DNA of 17,054 nt from NAT127 sp041655035. GTDB taxonomy: Bacteria; Pseudomonadota; Gammaproteobacteria; Pseudomonadales; Porticoccaceae. Below are positions 6,480-14,298 of the stretch, piece by piece (positions within the stretch are counted from its first letter, which is position 1; the number at the start of each line of letters is the position of its first letter). Location of the stretch: positions 1 through 17,054 of the forward strand of contig JBAZCN010000068.1 in NCBI GenBank assembly GCA_041655035.1, in the 5' to 3' direction. Made by a program: the position numbers and the translations under genes. The notes beneath the pieces are model-generated. The model was not told the origin of the DNA, did not search any database, and saw only the letters and a list, made by a program, of their open reading frames with translations.

Positions 6480-8486
6480 ATGGATATAAGTGATTTTGCC
6501 GATAGTTTTTTCGACGAGGCCACCGAGCTGCTCGACGATATGGAAAGGTATCTGCTGGATCTCGACCTGGATGCCCCCGACGCCGAACAGCTCAATGCGA
6601 TTTTTCGCGCCGCCCATTCCATCAAGGGCGGCGCCGGCGCCTTTGGTTTCAGCATCCTGCAGCAGACCACCCATATTCTCGAAAACCTGCTGGATTATGC
6701 CCGGCGCGGGGAGCTGGCGCTGCGTCGCGATATCGTCGACACCTTTCTCGAAGCCAAGGACCGCTTGCACGAGCAGCTCGGCGCTTACCGCGAAGGGGCC
6801 GAACCGGACGGCGAGGCGTTCCAGCGGATCTGCGCGTCGCTGCAGCAATTGGCCCAGGAAGTGGAGGGCGCTGACGGCGCCAAGGCCGCGGTCGCCGCGC
6901 CCAGCCCCGAACCGGAGCCACAGCCGGCGCCGCCGGGCGCCGCCAACCCGCTGGCGGTGACCTTGATCGGCGTCGCCGAAAAGGACCGCCAGTTATTGAT
7001 CGACGAACTCAAGCATCTCGGCGAGGTGACCGGCACGTCCGGCGACGACGAGCGTTTCGAGGTGCTGATGACGTCCACCGCCAGCGCCGACGACATCGAG
7101 GCGGTGATGTGTTTTGTCGTCGAGCCGGAGCAACTCGAAATCCGCGCCCTGCCGCCGGCACCAGTGGCCGAGGCCGCGAAGCCGGTGGCACCACAACCGG
7201 CGCCGGCGAAGGCCGAAGCCAAGCCGGGCGGCGGCGCCAAGGCGGCCAAGGGCGGCGGCGAATCGAGTTCCATCCGGGTGCCGGTCGACAAGGTCGACCA
7301 TATCATCAACCTGGTGGGTGAGCTGATCATCACCCAGTCGATGCTGACCCAGGCGGTCAACGAGCTGAGCGGCGTGCGCAGCGACGCCCTGTCCGGCGGC
7401 ATCACACTGTTGCAGCGCAACGCGCGGGATCTCCAGGAAGCAGTGATGTCGATCCGCATGGTGCAAATGGATTATGTGTTCAGCCGGTTTCCCCGGCTGG
7501 TGCGCGACCTGGCGGCCAAGCTCGACAAGGAGGTCGAACTGGTGCTGGAGGGCAAATCCACCGAGCTGGACAAGGGCCTGATCGAGCGCATCATCGACCC
7601 GCTCACTCACCTGGTGCGCAACAGTCTCGACCACGGCATCGAAGTACCGGCGCAACGCGAGGCGGCGGGCAAATCCCCCGGCGGCCGCCTGACCCTGTCG
7701 GCGCGCCACCAGGGCGGCAGCATCGTCATCGAGGTCAGCGACGATGGCGCCGGCCTCAACCGCGAAAAACTGCTCGCCAAGGCGCGCAGCAATGGCCTGG
7801 CGGTCAGCGACACGATGACCGACGACGAGGTTTGGCAGTTGATCTTCGCACCGGGGTTTTCCACCGCCGAGGTGGTCAGCGATGTGTCCGGGCGTGGGGT
7901 CGGCATGGACGTGGTCAAGCGCAACATCCAGGCGATGGGCGGCCACGTCGAAATTCTCTCGCGCACCGGGGCGGGCACCACCACCCGCATCGTGCTGCCG
8001 TTGACCCTCGCCATCCTCGACGGCATGTCGGTGCGGATCGGCGACGAGATGTTCATCCTGCCCCTCGGCGTGGTCAGCGAGCTGTTGCAGCCGACCGAGG
8101 AGAATCTCTTCACCATGGCGGGGGACGACGTGCTGCTCAAGGTGCGCGATGAATACCTGCCGGTGGTGGCGTTGCACGAAGTGATGGACGTCGCCACCGC
8201 CCGCACCGAATACACCGACTGCATCGCGGTGATCGTCGAGGGCGAGAGCCGGCGCTACGCGCTGCTGATCGACGACCCTGTGGGCCAGCAGCAGGTGGTG
8301 GTCAAAAATATCGAAAGCAATTACCGCAAGGTGCCCGGCGTGTCGGGCGCCACCATTCTCGGCGATGGCCGCGTGGCGTTGATTCTCGACGTGGCGGAGC
8401 TGCACAGGTTCAACCACGCCAAGAAAAAATATCACACCAATATCGTTAAACAGCCAAGGTTTCAATGGGAGGCAGTGTCGTCATGA
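6480..8486 (+). CDS. cheA: Chemotaxis histidine kinase CheA
   Basis: CheA phosphorylates CheY and CheB under receptor control. All five domains are visible in 668 residues: P1 HPt with phospho-site H46 in FRAAHSIKGGAGAFGF; a Pro/Ala linker; a P2 response-regulator-binding domain at about 156-225 (NPLAVTLIGVAEKDRQLL to EPEQLEIRAL); a second Ala/Pro/Lys linker; P3 dimerisation from about 262 (IRVPVDKVDHIINLVGELII); the P4 kinase with N box LTHLVRNSLDHGIE (H377, N381), G1 DDGAG (421-425) and G2 GRGVG (471-475); and P5, CheW-like, from about 515. The ATG at 6480 has only a weak GAAAG upstream. The last four bases overlap cheW. No defects are seen; enteric CheA is 654 residues. Confidence 0.97.
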   Translation: MDISDFADSFFDEATELLDDMERYLLDLDLDAPDAEQLNAIFRAAHSIKGGAGAFGFSILQQTTHILENLLDYARRGELALRRDIVDTFLEAKDRLHEQLGAYREGAEPDGEAFQRICASLQQLAQEVEGADGAKAAVAAPSPEPEPQPAPPGAANPLAVTLIGVAEKDRQLLIDELKHLGEVTGTSGDDERFEVLMTSTASADDIEAVMCFVVEPEQLEIRALPPAPVAEAAKPVAPQPAPAKAEAKPGGGAKAAKGGGESSSIRVPVDKVDHIINLVGELIITQSMLTQAVNELSGVRSDALSGGITLLQRNARDLQEAVMSIRMVQMDYVFSRFPRLVRDLAAKLDKEVELVLEGKSTELDKGLIERIIDPLTHLVRNSLDHGIEVPAQREAAGKSPGGRLTLSARHQGGSIVIEVSDDGAGLNREKLLAKARSNGLAVSDTMTDDEVWQLIFAPGFSTAEVVSDVSGRGVGMDVVKRNIQAMGGHVEILSRTGAGTTTRIVLPLTLAILDGMSVRIGDEMFILPLGVVSELLQPTEENLFTMAGDDVLLKVRDEYLPVVALHEVMDVATARTEYTDCIAVIVEGESRRYALLIDDPVGQQQVVVKNIESNYRKVPGVSGATILGDGRVALILDVAELHRFNHAKKKYHTNIVKQPRFQWEAVSS

Positions 8487-8962
8487 CAGCTCACGCGCAA
8501 TTGGGCGATCTCGGCCAGCAGTTTCTGGTTTTCATGCTCGGCGATGAAGAGTACGCCATCGATATCCTCAAGGTGCAGGAGATCCGCGGTTACGACAATG
8601 TCACCCGTATCGCCAACGCCCCGGATTTCATCAAGGGGGTGACCAACCTGCGGGGGATCATCGTGCCGATCATCGACCTGCGGATACGTTTCGGGATTTC
8701 CACCGCGACCTATGACAGCCAGACCGTGGTCGTGGTGGTCAATATCGGCGAGCGGGTGATGGGCATCGTGGTGGACGGCGTCTCCGACGTGCTGACCCTG
8801 GAGAGCGAGCAGATCAAGCCGCCGCCGGAGTTCGGCGTCGGCCTGCCCCTCGATTATCTCTACGGGCTCGGCAACGTGGCAGACCGCATGCTGGTGCTGG
8901 TGAATGTCGAAAAAATGCTCACCAGCGAAGAAATGGAACTGGTGGAAAAAGCCAGCGAATGA
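8483..8962 (+). CDS. cheW: Chemotaxis coupling protein CheW
   Basis: CheW bridges CheA and the receptor tips in the signalling array. The 159-residue product shows the family core: QFLVFMLGDEEYAIDILKVQEI, then NAPDFIKGVTNLRGIIVPIIDL, a highly conserved segment containing NLRG, then VVVVNIGERVMGIVVDGVSDVL and a final helix after GLGNVADRMLVLVNVEKML. The preferred start is ATG 8483, which overlaps the cheA stop (ATGA) and has GGGAGG at 8467-8472; an in-frame ATG at 8465 would add six residues (MGGSVV) lying inside the cheA end and has no better site. The length equals typical CheW. It is soluble, with no membrane segment. Confidence 0.96.
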   Translation: MTAHAQLGDLGQQFLVFMLGDEEYAIDILKVQEIRGYDNVTRIANAPDFIKGVTNLRGIIVPIIDLRIRFGISTATYDSQTVVVVVNIGERVMGIVVDGVSDVLTLESEQIKPPPEFGVGLPLDYLYGLGNVADRMLVLVNVEKMLTSEEMELVEKASE

Positions 8963-9076
8963 CGGCGGGCGGCGCCACCGTCCGCGGTTGAGCTGTGCCC
9001 CCGGTTGTCGCAGGGCCGTGCGTTATTGCAGGATGGTGCGTTGTTGCGGGACAGTGCGTTGTTGCGGGATAGTGCG
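8963..9076 (+). promoter_or_regulatory. cheW-receptor spacer
   Basis: This 114-bp G+C-rich gap starts right after cheW and ends in the 18-bp tandem repeat that leads into the receptor start. I see no sigma-28 or sigma-70 motif and no terminator, so read-through from the cheW operon is the simplest reading. The frame of the receptor is open back to a TTG at 9005, which would make the repeats coding. Confidence 0.4.
9018..9071 (+). repeat. 18-bp tandem repeat, three copies, just before the receptor start codon
   Basis: Copies lie at 9018-9035, 9036-9053 and 9054-9071, with unit GTGCGTTGTTGCGGGATA; copies 2 and 3 differ by one base (ACA versus ATA at the end) and copy 1 has a few changes. A partial fourth unit (GTGCG) leads directly into ATG 9077. 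Each unit carries GCGGGA, so the last copy supplies the only ribosome-binding-like sequence for ATG 9077. If translation began upstream at TTG 9005, the units would encode ALLRDS repeats. As 18 is a multiple of three, copy changes keep frame. Confidence 0.85.
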
Positions 9077-10447
9077 ATGAAACACTTGGTGAAAGCGTAT
9101 CTTGACAATATGACGGTGCGTTTCAGCTGGGCGCTGACGCTGGGGAGCTTCGTGGCGATGGTGGTGGTGCTGGGCGCGGCGGGATGGTACGCGGCGGCCG
9201 AGGGCCAGGCGGCGGTGCACGCCCTCGCCGCGGCCGGTGAAGGCGCGGGCGCCGACGTGGAGGCCGGGTTCGCCGCCACGGTGGCGTGGGTGAAATGGAT
9301 CATCGCGCTGGTGCTGGCCTGGGCGGTGCTGACCCTGGTGGGGGTGTTGTGGGGTATCACCGCCAACGTGATCCGCCCTCTGGAAAAAATGGTGGATTAT
9401 TTTGCGCGGATGGCCGGGGGTGATCTGTCGCAGACCATCGAGCACCGCGGCAACAATGAGATCGGCAAGCTCTATGCCTCCCTGGCCCTGATGCAGCGCA
9501 GTCTGTCCGGCACCGTGGGTACGGTGCGCGATAGCAGCGAGACGATCTACAGGGGCAGCCGGAGCCTGGCCGCCGGCAACAGGGATCTCTTTCTGCGCAC
9601 CGAGCGGCAGTCCGCCGCCCTGGAGCAGACCGCGACGAGCATGGGGGAACTGACGGCCACGGTGGAGCAGAACGCCAGCAACGCCCGCCAGGCCAGCGAA
9701 CTGGCGGTGTCGGTGTCCGGCATCGCCTTGCGCGGCGGCGAGCGGGTGGGCGACGTGGTGACCATCATCCGCGACATCAGCCAGAGCGCATACAGGATGG
9801 CGGAGGCCATCGAGGTGATCGACACGATCGCCTTTCAGACCAATATTCTCGCCCTCAATGCCTCGGTGGAGGCGGCCCGCGCCGGCGACCAGGGGCGCAG
9901 TTTCGCGGTGGTGGCGGGGGAGGTGCGCAACCTGGCCAACCGCTGCGCCGAGGCGGCGCGGGAGATCCGTGAGCAGATCCAGGGCTCTCTCGAGCGGGTG
10001 GATGCCGGCACGGCGCGAGCGGACGAGGCGGGGCGCACGATGACGGAAATCGTCGCGGGGGTGCACCAGGTCAGCGAACTGATGGAGGATATCGCCCGGG
10101 CCTCGCTGGAGCAGAGCGCGGGTATCGCCCAGGTCAACGGCGCGGTGGCGCAGATGGACCAGGCGACCCAGCAAAACACTGACTTGGTGCATCAGGCCGC
10201 CGGGTCGGCCAACCAGTTGGAGGAGCAGGCAGGCCGCTTGCGGGCGTCGGTGGAGCGTTTCCGCCTGAGGGCGACGGCGGGCCAGGGGGCGGGGGCGAAG
10301 AGATATCCGGCCGCCGTCGCCGCGGCGGGTATCGATGGAGAGAACATTGACGGGGAGGGCGTCGAACACAAGAGCGGCGCAGAGAAGAGCGCCGAAAACA
10401 AGAGTGACACTGTGGCTTACCGGGATTCACGGCCTGTCTGTGCCTGA
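9077..10447 (+). CDS. Methyl-accepting chemotaxis receptor with minimal periplasmic region
   Basis: This 456-residue membrane receptor feeds CheA through CheW. Order: a short N-terminus, TM1 about 19-39 (ALTLGSFVAMVVVLGAAGWY), only about 34 periplasmic residues, TM2 about 74-93 (WIIALVLAWAVLTLVGVLWG), a HAMP domain about 95-150 (VIRPLEKMVDYFARMAGGDL), then a long MCP signalling hairpin whose tip is EVIDTIAFQTNILALNASVE followed by AARAGDQGRSFAVVAGEVRN. No four-helix bundle, Cache or PAS sensor fits in the loop, so it cannot bind a ligand like Tar or Tsr; sensing through the membrane or HAMP, or acting as a helper of the adjacent Aer, are possibilities. The tail lacks the NWETF pentapeptide for CheR/CheB tethering. 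ATG 9077 precedes TM1 properly; TTG 9005 would add 24 residues encoded by tandem repeats. Confidence 0.9.
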   Translation: MKHLVKAYLDNMTVRFSWALTLGSFVAMVVVLGAAGWYAAAEGQAAVHALAAAGEGAGADVEAGFAATVAWVKWIIALVLAWAVLTLVGVLWGITANVIRPLEKMVDYFARMAGGDLSQTIEHRGNNEIGKLYASLALMQRSLSGTVGTVRDSSETIYRGSRSLAAGNRDLFLRTERQSAALEQTATSMGELTATVEQNASNARQASELAVSVSGIALRGGERVGDVVTIIRDISQSAYRMAEAIEVIDTIAFQTNILALNASVEAARAGDQGRSFAVVAGEVRNLANRCAEAAREIREQIQGSLERVDAGTARADEAGRTMTEIVAGVHQVSELMEDIARASLEQSAGIAQVNGAVAQMDQATQQNTDLVHQAAGSANQLEEQAGRLRASVERFRLRATAGQGAGAKRYPAAVAAAGIDGENIDGEGVEHKSGAEKSAENKSDTVAYRDSRPVCA

Positions 10448-10522
10448 GGCAGTTCGAGTTCCCGCCCCGCGGGAGAAGCTGTGTTCGACCCGCGCCGATT
10501 TGATAACAGGTAGTAGAGGTTC

Positions 10523-12202
10523 ATGCGCAATAACCAACCGATAACGAATAAGGAATACACGCTCAAGGACAATGATTTTCTGGTTTCCCGCACTGATCGC
10601 GGGGGGCGTATCACCTACGCCAATCCGGCGTTCATCGAGGTCAGCGGCTTCAGCAATGGCGAACTGCTGGGCCAGCCCCACAATATCGTGCGCCATCCGC
10701 AGATGCCCCGGGAGAGTTTCGCCAATTTGTGGGCCACCCTGAAGTCAGGGGAGACTTGGATCGGGCTGGTCAAGAACCGGCGCAAGAATGGCGATTACTA
10801 CTGGGTCAAGGCCCATGTCGCGCCGATCCTCGAGAATGGCCAATTGATGGGCTATGTGTCGATGCGCACCAAAGCCCGGCCCGAGGCGATCGCCGCGGCG
10901 GAAGAAGCATACACAGCCATTCGCGAGGGCGCCGGGGAGAGGCTCTACCTGCATCAGGGCGAGATACGGCGCAGGGGCGTCGCGGCATTCATCAAGCGCC
11001 TGAATCTGCGCTCGCTGCGCACCCGCCTGGCGGTGCAGGCGGGCAGCGCGGCGCTGTTGCTGGCCGGCAGCTCGGCTCTCGGCATCTACAGCATCCTGCA
11101 ACTGCCGGAGGCCGCGGCGCGACCTGTCCTGCTCGCCGCGCAGGCGGGCGTACTGCTGGTCGGCATGGCGGCGCTGGTGGTGTTGTCGGTGCTCAGTGGC
11201 CGGGCACTGTTCCGGCCCTTGAAACAGGCGATGGGCTTCACTGTACAGATCGCGTCGGGCAACCTCACCGAAAAAATACCGCGCCACGGCAACGACGAGA
11301 TGGGCTTGCTGATGACGGCCCTCGATGTGATGCGCAAAAGTCTTGGCAGCATCATCGGCGACGTCAATAACGGGGTCATGGTGGTGACGCCGGCCGCCCA
11401 CGACATCGCCAGGGCCAGCGAGGAGCTGTCCACCCGCACCGAGCAACAGGCGGTGTTCCTGCGCCAGACGGCGTCGACCATGGAGCAGGTGATGGGCGCG
11501 GTGCGGCAGAATGCCGACAATGCCCGGCAGAGCAGCGGCATCGCTTCGGACATGGCGGCGACGGTGACCGAGAGCGGCGAGGTGATGCGGCAGGTGGTGG
11601 AAACCATGGGCCGTATCACCGGTAATTCGCGGGCCATGGCCGAGATCGTCGAGGTCATCGACGGCATTGCGTTCCAGACCAACCTGCTGGCGCTCAACGC
11701 CTCGGTGGAGGCGGCGCGGGCGGGCGAGCAGGGGCGCGGTTTCGCGGTGGTGGCCGGCGAGGTGCGCAATCTCGCGGCGCGCTCGGCGGAGGCGGCGAAG
11801 GAGATCCGCGGTCTCATCGGCCACTCGTCCCGCGATATCGACGATGGCGCCGGGCTGGTCAAGGAGGCTGAACAATCCTTTGTCGGCGTGGTCGCCGCGG
11901 CCAGGAAAGTCAACGGCATCATGGCCGAGATCGCCGAGGCGTCGGCGCGGCAACACGACAGCATCGCCGAGGTCAACCAGGCGGTTGCCCAGATGGATCA
12001 GGTTACCCGGCAAAACGCCCAGCGGGTGCAGACATCGGCCGGCACCGCCAGGGTGCTGGACGGAGAGATCAGCACCCTCGCCCACTCCGCGGCGGTATTC
12101 CGCCTGCATGGCGGCGAGGAGAAGTCGGCGGTGGCTCCCGCCGCCGAGGTACCAGTACAGCCCGCGCGGCGCCGCGCGGGCGCGCCATCGGGGGCTGTTT
12201 GA
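10523..12202 (+). CDS. aer: Aer-like energy and oxygen taxis receptor (PAS-HAMP-MCP)
   Basis: Aer senses cellular redox state through FAD in its N-terminal PAS domain and drives aerotaxis. The 559-residue product matches E. coli Aer (506) through the PAS domain at nearly identical numbering: N34, the GQPHNIVRHPQMP segment with R57 and H58, and W79 followed by VKNRRKNGDYYWV; enteric D60 is Q60 here. Membrane segments lie at about 171-192 and 202-224 with a very short connecting loop, followed by HAMP (about 226-280) and the MCP hairpin with tip EVIDGIAFQTNLLALNASVE (from residue 377). The C-terminal 30 residues are Ala/Pro/Arg-rich. ATG 10523 has GAGG at 10516-10519. It lies 75 bp after the other receptor and overlaps cheR. 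E. coli Aer is not methylated; here cheR is adjacent. Confidence 0.93.
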   Translation: MRNNQPITNKEYTLKDNDFLVSRTDRGGRITYANPAFIEVSGFSNGELLGQPHNIVRHPQMPRESFANLWATLKSGETWIGLVKNRRKNGDYYWVKAHVAPILENGQLMGYVSMRTKARPEAIAAAEEAYTAIREGAGERLYLHQGEIRRRGVAAFIKRLNLRSLRTRLAVQAGSAALLLAGSSALGIYSILQLPEAAARPVLLAAQAGVLLVGMAALVVLSVLSGRALFRPLKQAMGFTVQIASGNLTEKIPRHGNDEMGLLMTALDVMRKSLGSIIGDVNNGVMVVTPAAHDIARASEELSTRTEQQAVFLRQTASTMEQVMGAVRQNADNARQSSGIASDMAATVTESGEVMRQVVETMGRITGNSRAMAEIVEVIDGIAFQTNLLALNASVEAARAGEQGRGFAVVAGEVRNLAARSAEAAKEIRGLIGHSSRDIDDGAGLVKEAEQSFVGVVAAARKVNGIMAEIAEASARQHDSIAEVNQAVAQMDQVTRQNAQRVQTSAGTARVLDGEISTLAHSAAVFRLHGGEEKSAVAPAAEVPVQPARRRAGAPSGAV

Positions 12203-13059
12203 GCACGCCCTTCAACGGTGATATCCCGATCCTGGCGCCGAGCCTGCTGGATCGTGAACTGGTCCTTACCGACGCCGATTTCGCCAGCATCTGCCAGCTG
12301 ATATACCGGCGTGCCGGCATCGTGCTGTCCGACAACAAGCGCCAGATGGTCTACAGCCGGCTGGCGCGGCGGGTAAAGCAACTGGGCTTTACCCGGTTCA
12401 GTGACTACGTCGCGCTGCTCGGCAGCAGGGTCGACGATCCGGAGTGGGAGGCGTTCGTCAATGCGCTGACCACCAATCTCACGGCGTTTTTCCGCGAGTC
12501 CCATCATTTCACGCTGCTTGCCGAGCATCTGGCGGAGCGCAAGCTGCCGGTGCGGGTCTGGAGCTGCGCCGCGTCGACCGGCGAGGAGCCTTACTCCATC
12601 GCCATCGTGCTGCGCGAAGTGCTTGGCGATCACGCCAACGCCAGGGTGGTGGCGACCGATATCGACACCGATGCGCTGGAGCGGGCGCGGCGCGCCATTT
12701 ATCCCCAGGGCCATGTCGCCAAGGTCAGCGAGGAGCGGGTCAGGCGGTTTTTCCTCAAGGGCCGGGCGGCGCGCAGCGGCGCGGTGCGCCTGCGTCCGGA
12801 AGTGGCGGCGATGGTCGATTTTGGCCAACTCAATCTCATCGCGCCGACCTGGCCGCTGGACGGGCCATTCGATGCGATTTTCTGCCGCAACGTGATGATC
12901 TATTTCGACCATAAAACCCAGGCGCGCATCCTGTCGCGCTTTGTGCACCTGCTCAAACCCGGCGGCCTGTTGTTTGCTGGCCACGCGGAGAATTTTTCCT
13001 ATATCAGCGATGCCTTCCGCCTGCGGGGGCAGACGGTCTACACCCTGGCGCGGCGCTAG
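12199..13059 (+). CDS. cheR: Chemotaxis protein methyltransferase CheR
   Basis: CheR transfers methyl groups from S-adenosylmethionine to glutamates of receptors. The 286-residue product equals the E. coli length. The N-terminal helical domain (about 20-95) contains FASICQLIYRRAGIVLSDNK and ALTTNLTAFFRESHHF. The SAM-binding domain starts with VWSCAASTGEEPYSIAI (from residue 120, the conserved WSAxxSTGEEPYS motif), then VVATDIDTDALERARRAIYP and FDAIFCRNVMIYFD, ending with LLFAGHAENF. The only suitable start is TTG 12199, overlapping the aer stop (TTGA) with GGGGG just upstream (12190-12194), so coupling to aer is likely. Without CheB, CheD, CheY or CheZ in the window, the rest of the adaptation system must lie elsewhere. 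Confidence 0.96.
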   Translation: MSTPFNGDIPILAPSLLDRELVLTDADFASICQLIYRRAGIVLSDNKRQMVYSRLARRVKQLGFTRFSDYVALLGSRVDDPEWEAFVNALTTNLTAFFRESHHFTLLAEHLAERKLPVRVWSCAASTGEEPYSIAIVLREVLGDHANARVVATDIDTDALERARRAIYPQGHVAKVSEERVRRFFLKGRAARSGAVRLRPEVAAMVDFGQLNLIAPTWPLDGPFDAIFCRNVMIYFDHKTQARILSRFVHLLKPGGLLFAGHAENFSYISDAFRLRGQTVYTLARR

Positions 13060-14298
13060 ATGTCTGCGGCGATAGGGCACGGCAACAACAGGATCGACGC
13101 CGCGCTGCTCGGCAAGATCGTGTTCGCCCGCTTTCTGGGGCTGCCTCTGAAGGTGTTCGACCGCGTCATCACCGAGGTGGAGTCTTCCCCTGAGTTTGCC
13201 GCACTGCGCCCGTGGCTGAGGGTCGGCCGGCTGGACGGCGACTGGGTCGTGCCCGGGGCCGCGGATGCCTCGCAGGTCATGCCCTCGCCGATTCTGGGCG
13301 ACGTCCAGCGGGCCGGCCGAAGGCTGGTGTTCCGCTATCACCGCGACAGGTTCGGCTGTGAATACCGGTTCGACGAGGAGGGCCTGAGACGCCAGCTGTC
13401 GCGCCCGGGTTTCTCCGGGGAATTCGCCGCAACCCTCCATCGCCTGCGCCTCATCAACAGCCGCAACCGGCTCACTCATGCCCTGATGCGCGGGTTGCTC
13501 GATATCCAGGCCGCCTATCTGTTTTCGGGCGAGCCGCTTTCCCTGGTTCCGCTGCCTCAGTCGCGAATGTCCCGGCATCTTGCCGACCGCGCTTCACTGC
13601 CCCTGGTCGCCGATGCCGGTCGCCTCTCCCGTCTCATCCGCGGGCTGTCATTCCGGATGGTGGATGGCGCGACGCTGCCGTTGAGCGCGTTGTTCCCCAG
13701 CGCGCGGCAACTCAACTGCCACCGGATCGATTTTCTGGTGAAGGCGGAAAAAACGCTGATTCTGGAAGGGCGGCTGGCGCGGCCGCTGTCCGACGGGGCT
13801 CTCGCCACATTGCTGGCGGGGCAAGGCGTTTCGCTGTCGAGGCGCACGGTGGCGGCGATACGGCATCAATTGGCTATTCCGGATTGGCGCCGGCGTGGTG
13901 ATCGCAAGGATTATCTGGCGGCCACCGAAGGCTTTTCGCCGCTGCTGCCGATGACCGCACAAGCGCTGTCCGCTTTTATGCCGGCGCATCCGGGGGTGTA
14001 TGAAATCCGCTCAGCGGCAAGTGTGCAAGACGGCGACCCGGGCGACGGCAAATCGATGTCTCCGGAGCGGGCGCGCATCGTCTACATCGGTTCGACACGG
14101 GACCTGCGCAAACGCCTGGGGGATCACCTGCGCGGCAACAGCGATAACCCGCTGTTGTATCGCTGCATCACCGAGGGCAGCGCACGGGTGCGCTTTCGCC
14201 AGGTGAGCGACGGCTGGCGCTGGGTGGAGCGGGAATTGTACCGGGTGTTCTGCGAGACCTTCGGCGCTCCGCCACTGTGCAACCGGATGAGCCCATAG
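13060..14298 (+). CDS. RpoN (sigma-54)-like protein fused to a C-terminal GIY-YIG domain
   Basis: I do not recognise a named gene, but two domains can be read in the 412 residues. Residues 1-300 follow the RpoN plan in shortened form: FLGLPLKVFDRVITEVESSPEF resembles the region I segment LQLSTLELQQEIQ...ESNPLLE, although the Gln-rich repeats are gone; a core-binding remnant with LRLINSRNRLTHALMRGLL corresponds to WLIKSLExRNxTLLR; LSRLIRGLSFRMVDGATLPL matches the HTH region ISRxTxxKYxxxPRGxFEL; and PLSDGALATLLAGQGVSLSR (242-261) leads into an RpoN box S260-RRTVAAIRH, sharing six of ten residues with ARRTVAKYRE. Residues about 310-412 form a GIY-YIG domain: G312-V-Y314, Y342-I-G, R352, E390 and a late Asn. 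ATG 13060 abuts the cheR stop, so the genes are co-transcribed. Whether it binds DNA, RNA polymerase, or cuts DNA is unknown. Confidence 0.75.
   Translation: MSAAIGHGNNRIDAALLGKIVFARFLGLPLKVFDRVITEVESSPEFAALRPWLRVGRLDGDWVVPGAADASQVMPSPILGDVQRAGRRLVFRYHRDRFGCEYRFDEEGLRRQLSRPGFSGEFAATLHRLRLINSRNRLTHALMRGLLDIQAAYLFSGEPLSLVPLPQSRMSRHLADRASLPLVADAGRLSRLIRGLSFRMVDGATLPLSALFPSARQLNCHRIDFLVKAEKTLILEGRLARPLSDGALATLLAGQGVSLSRRTVAAIRHQLAIPDWRRRGDRKDYLAATEGFSPLLPMTAQALSAFMPAHPGVYEIRSAASVQDGDPGDGKSMSPERARIVYIGSTRDLRKRLGDHLRGNSDNPLLYRCITEGSARVRFRQVSDGWRWVERELYRVFCETFGAPPLCNRMSP

Noticed and set aside
6993..8465. 490-codon open frame on the minus strand across cheA
   Set aside because: It is the antisense shadow of a clear cheA gene with all domains; its product is His/Gln/Ala-rich without recognisable motifs, as usual for antisense frames at high G+C.
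10460..10474. TCCCGC/GCGGGA hairpin after the first receptor gene as a terminator
   Set aside because: The stem is strong but is followed by a mixed sequence with no T-run, so intrinsic termination is not supported.
11998..13578. 526-codon minus-strand frame across aer, cheR and the RpoN-like gene
   Set aside because: It spans three well-supported + strand genes, has no family motifs, and its codon pattern mirrors the other strand.
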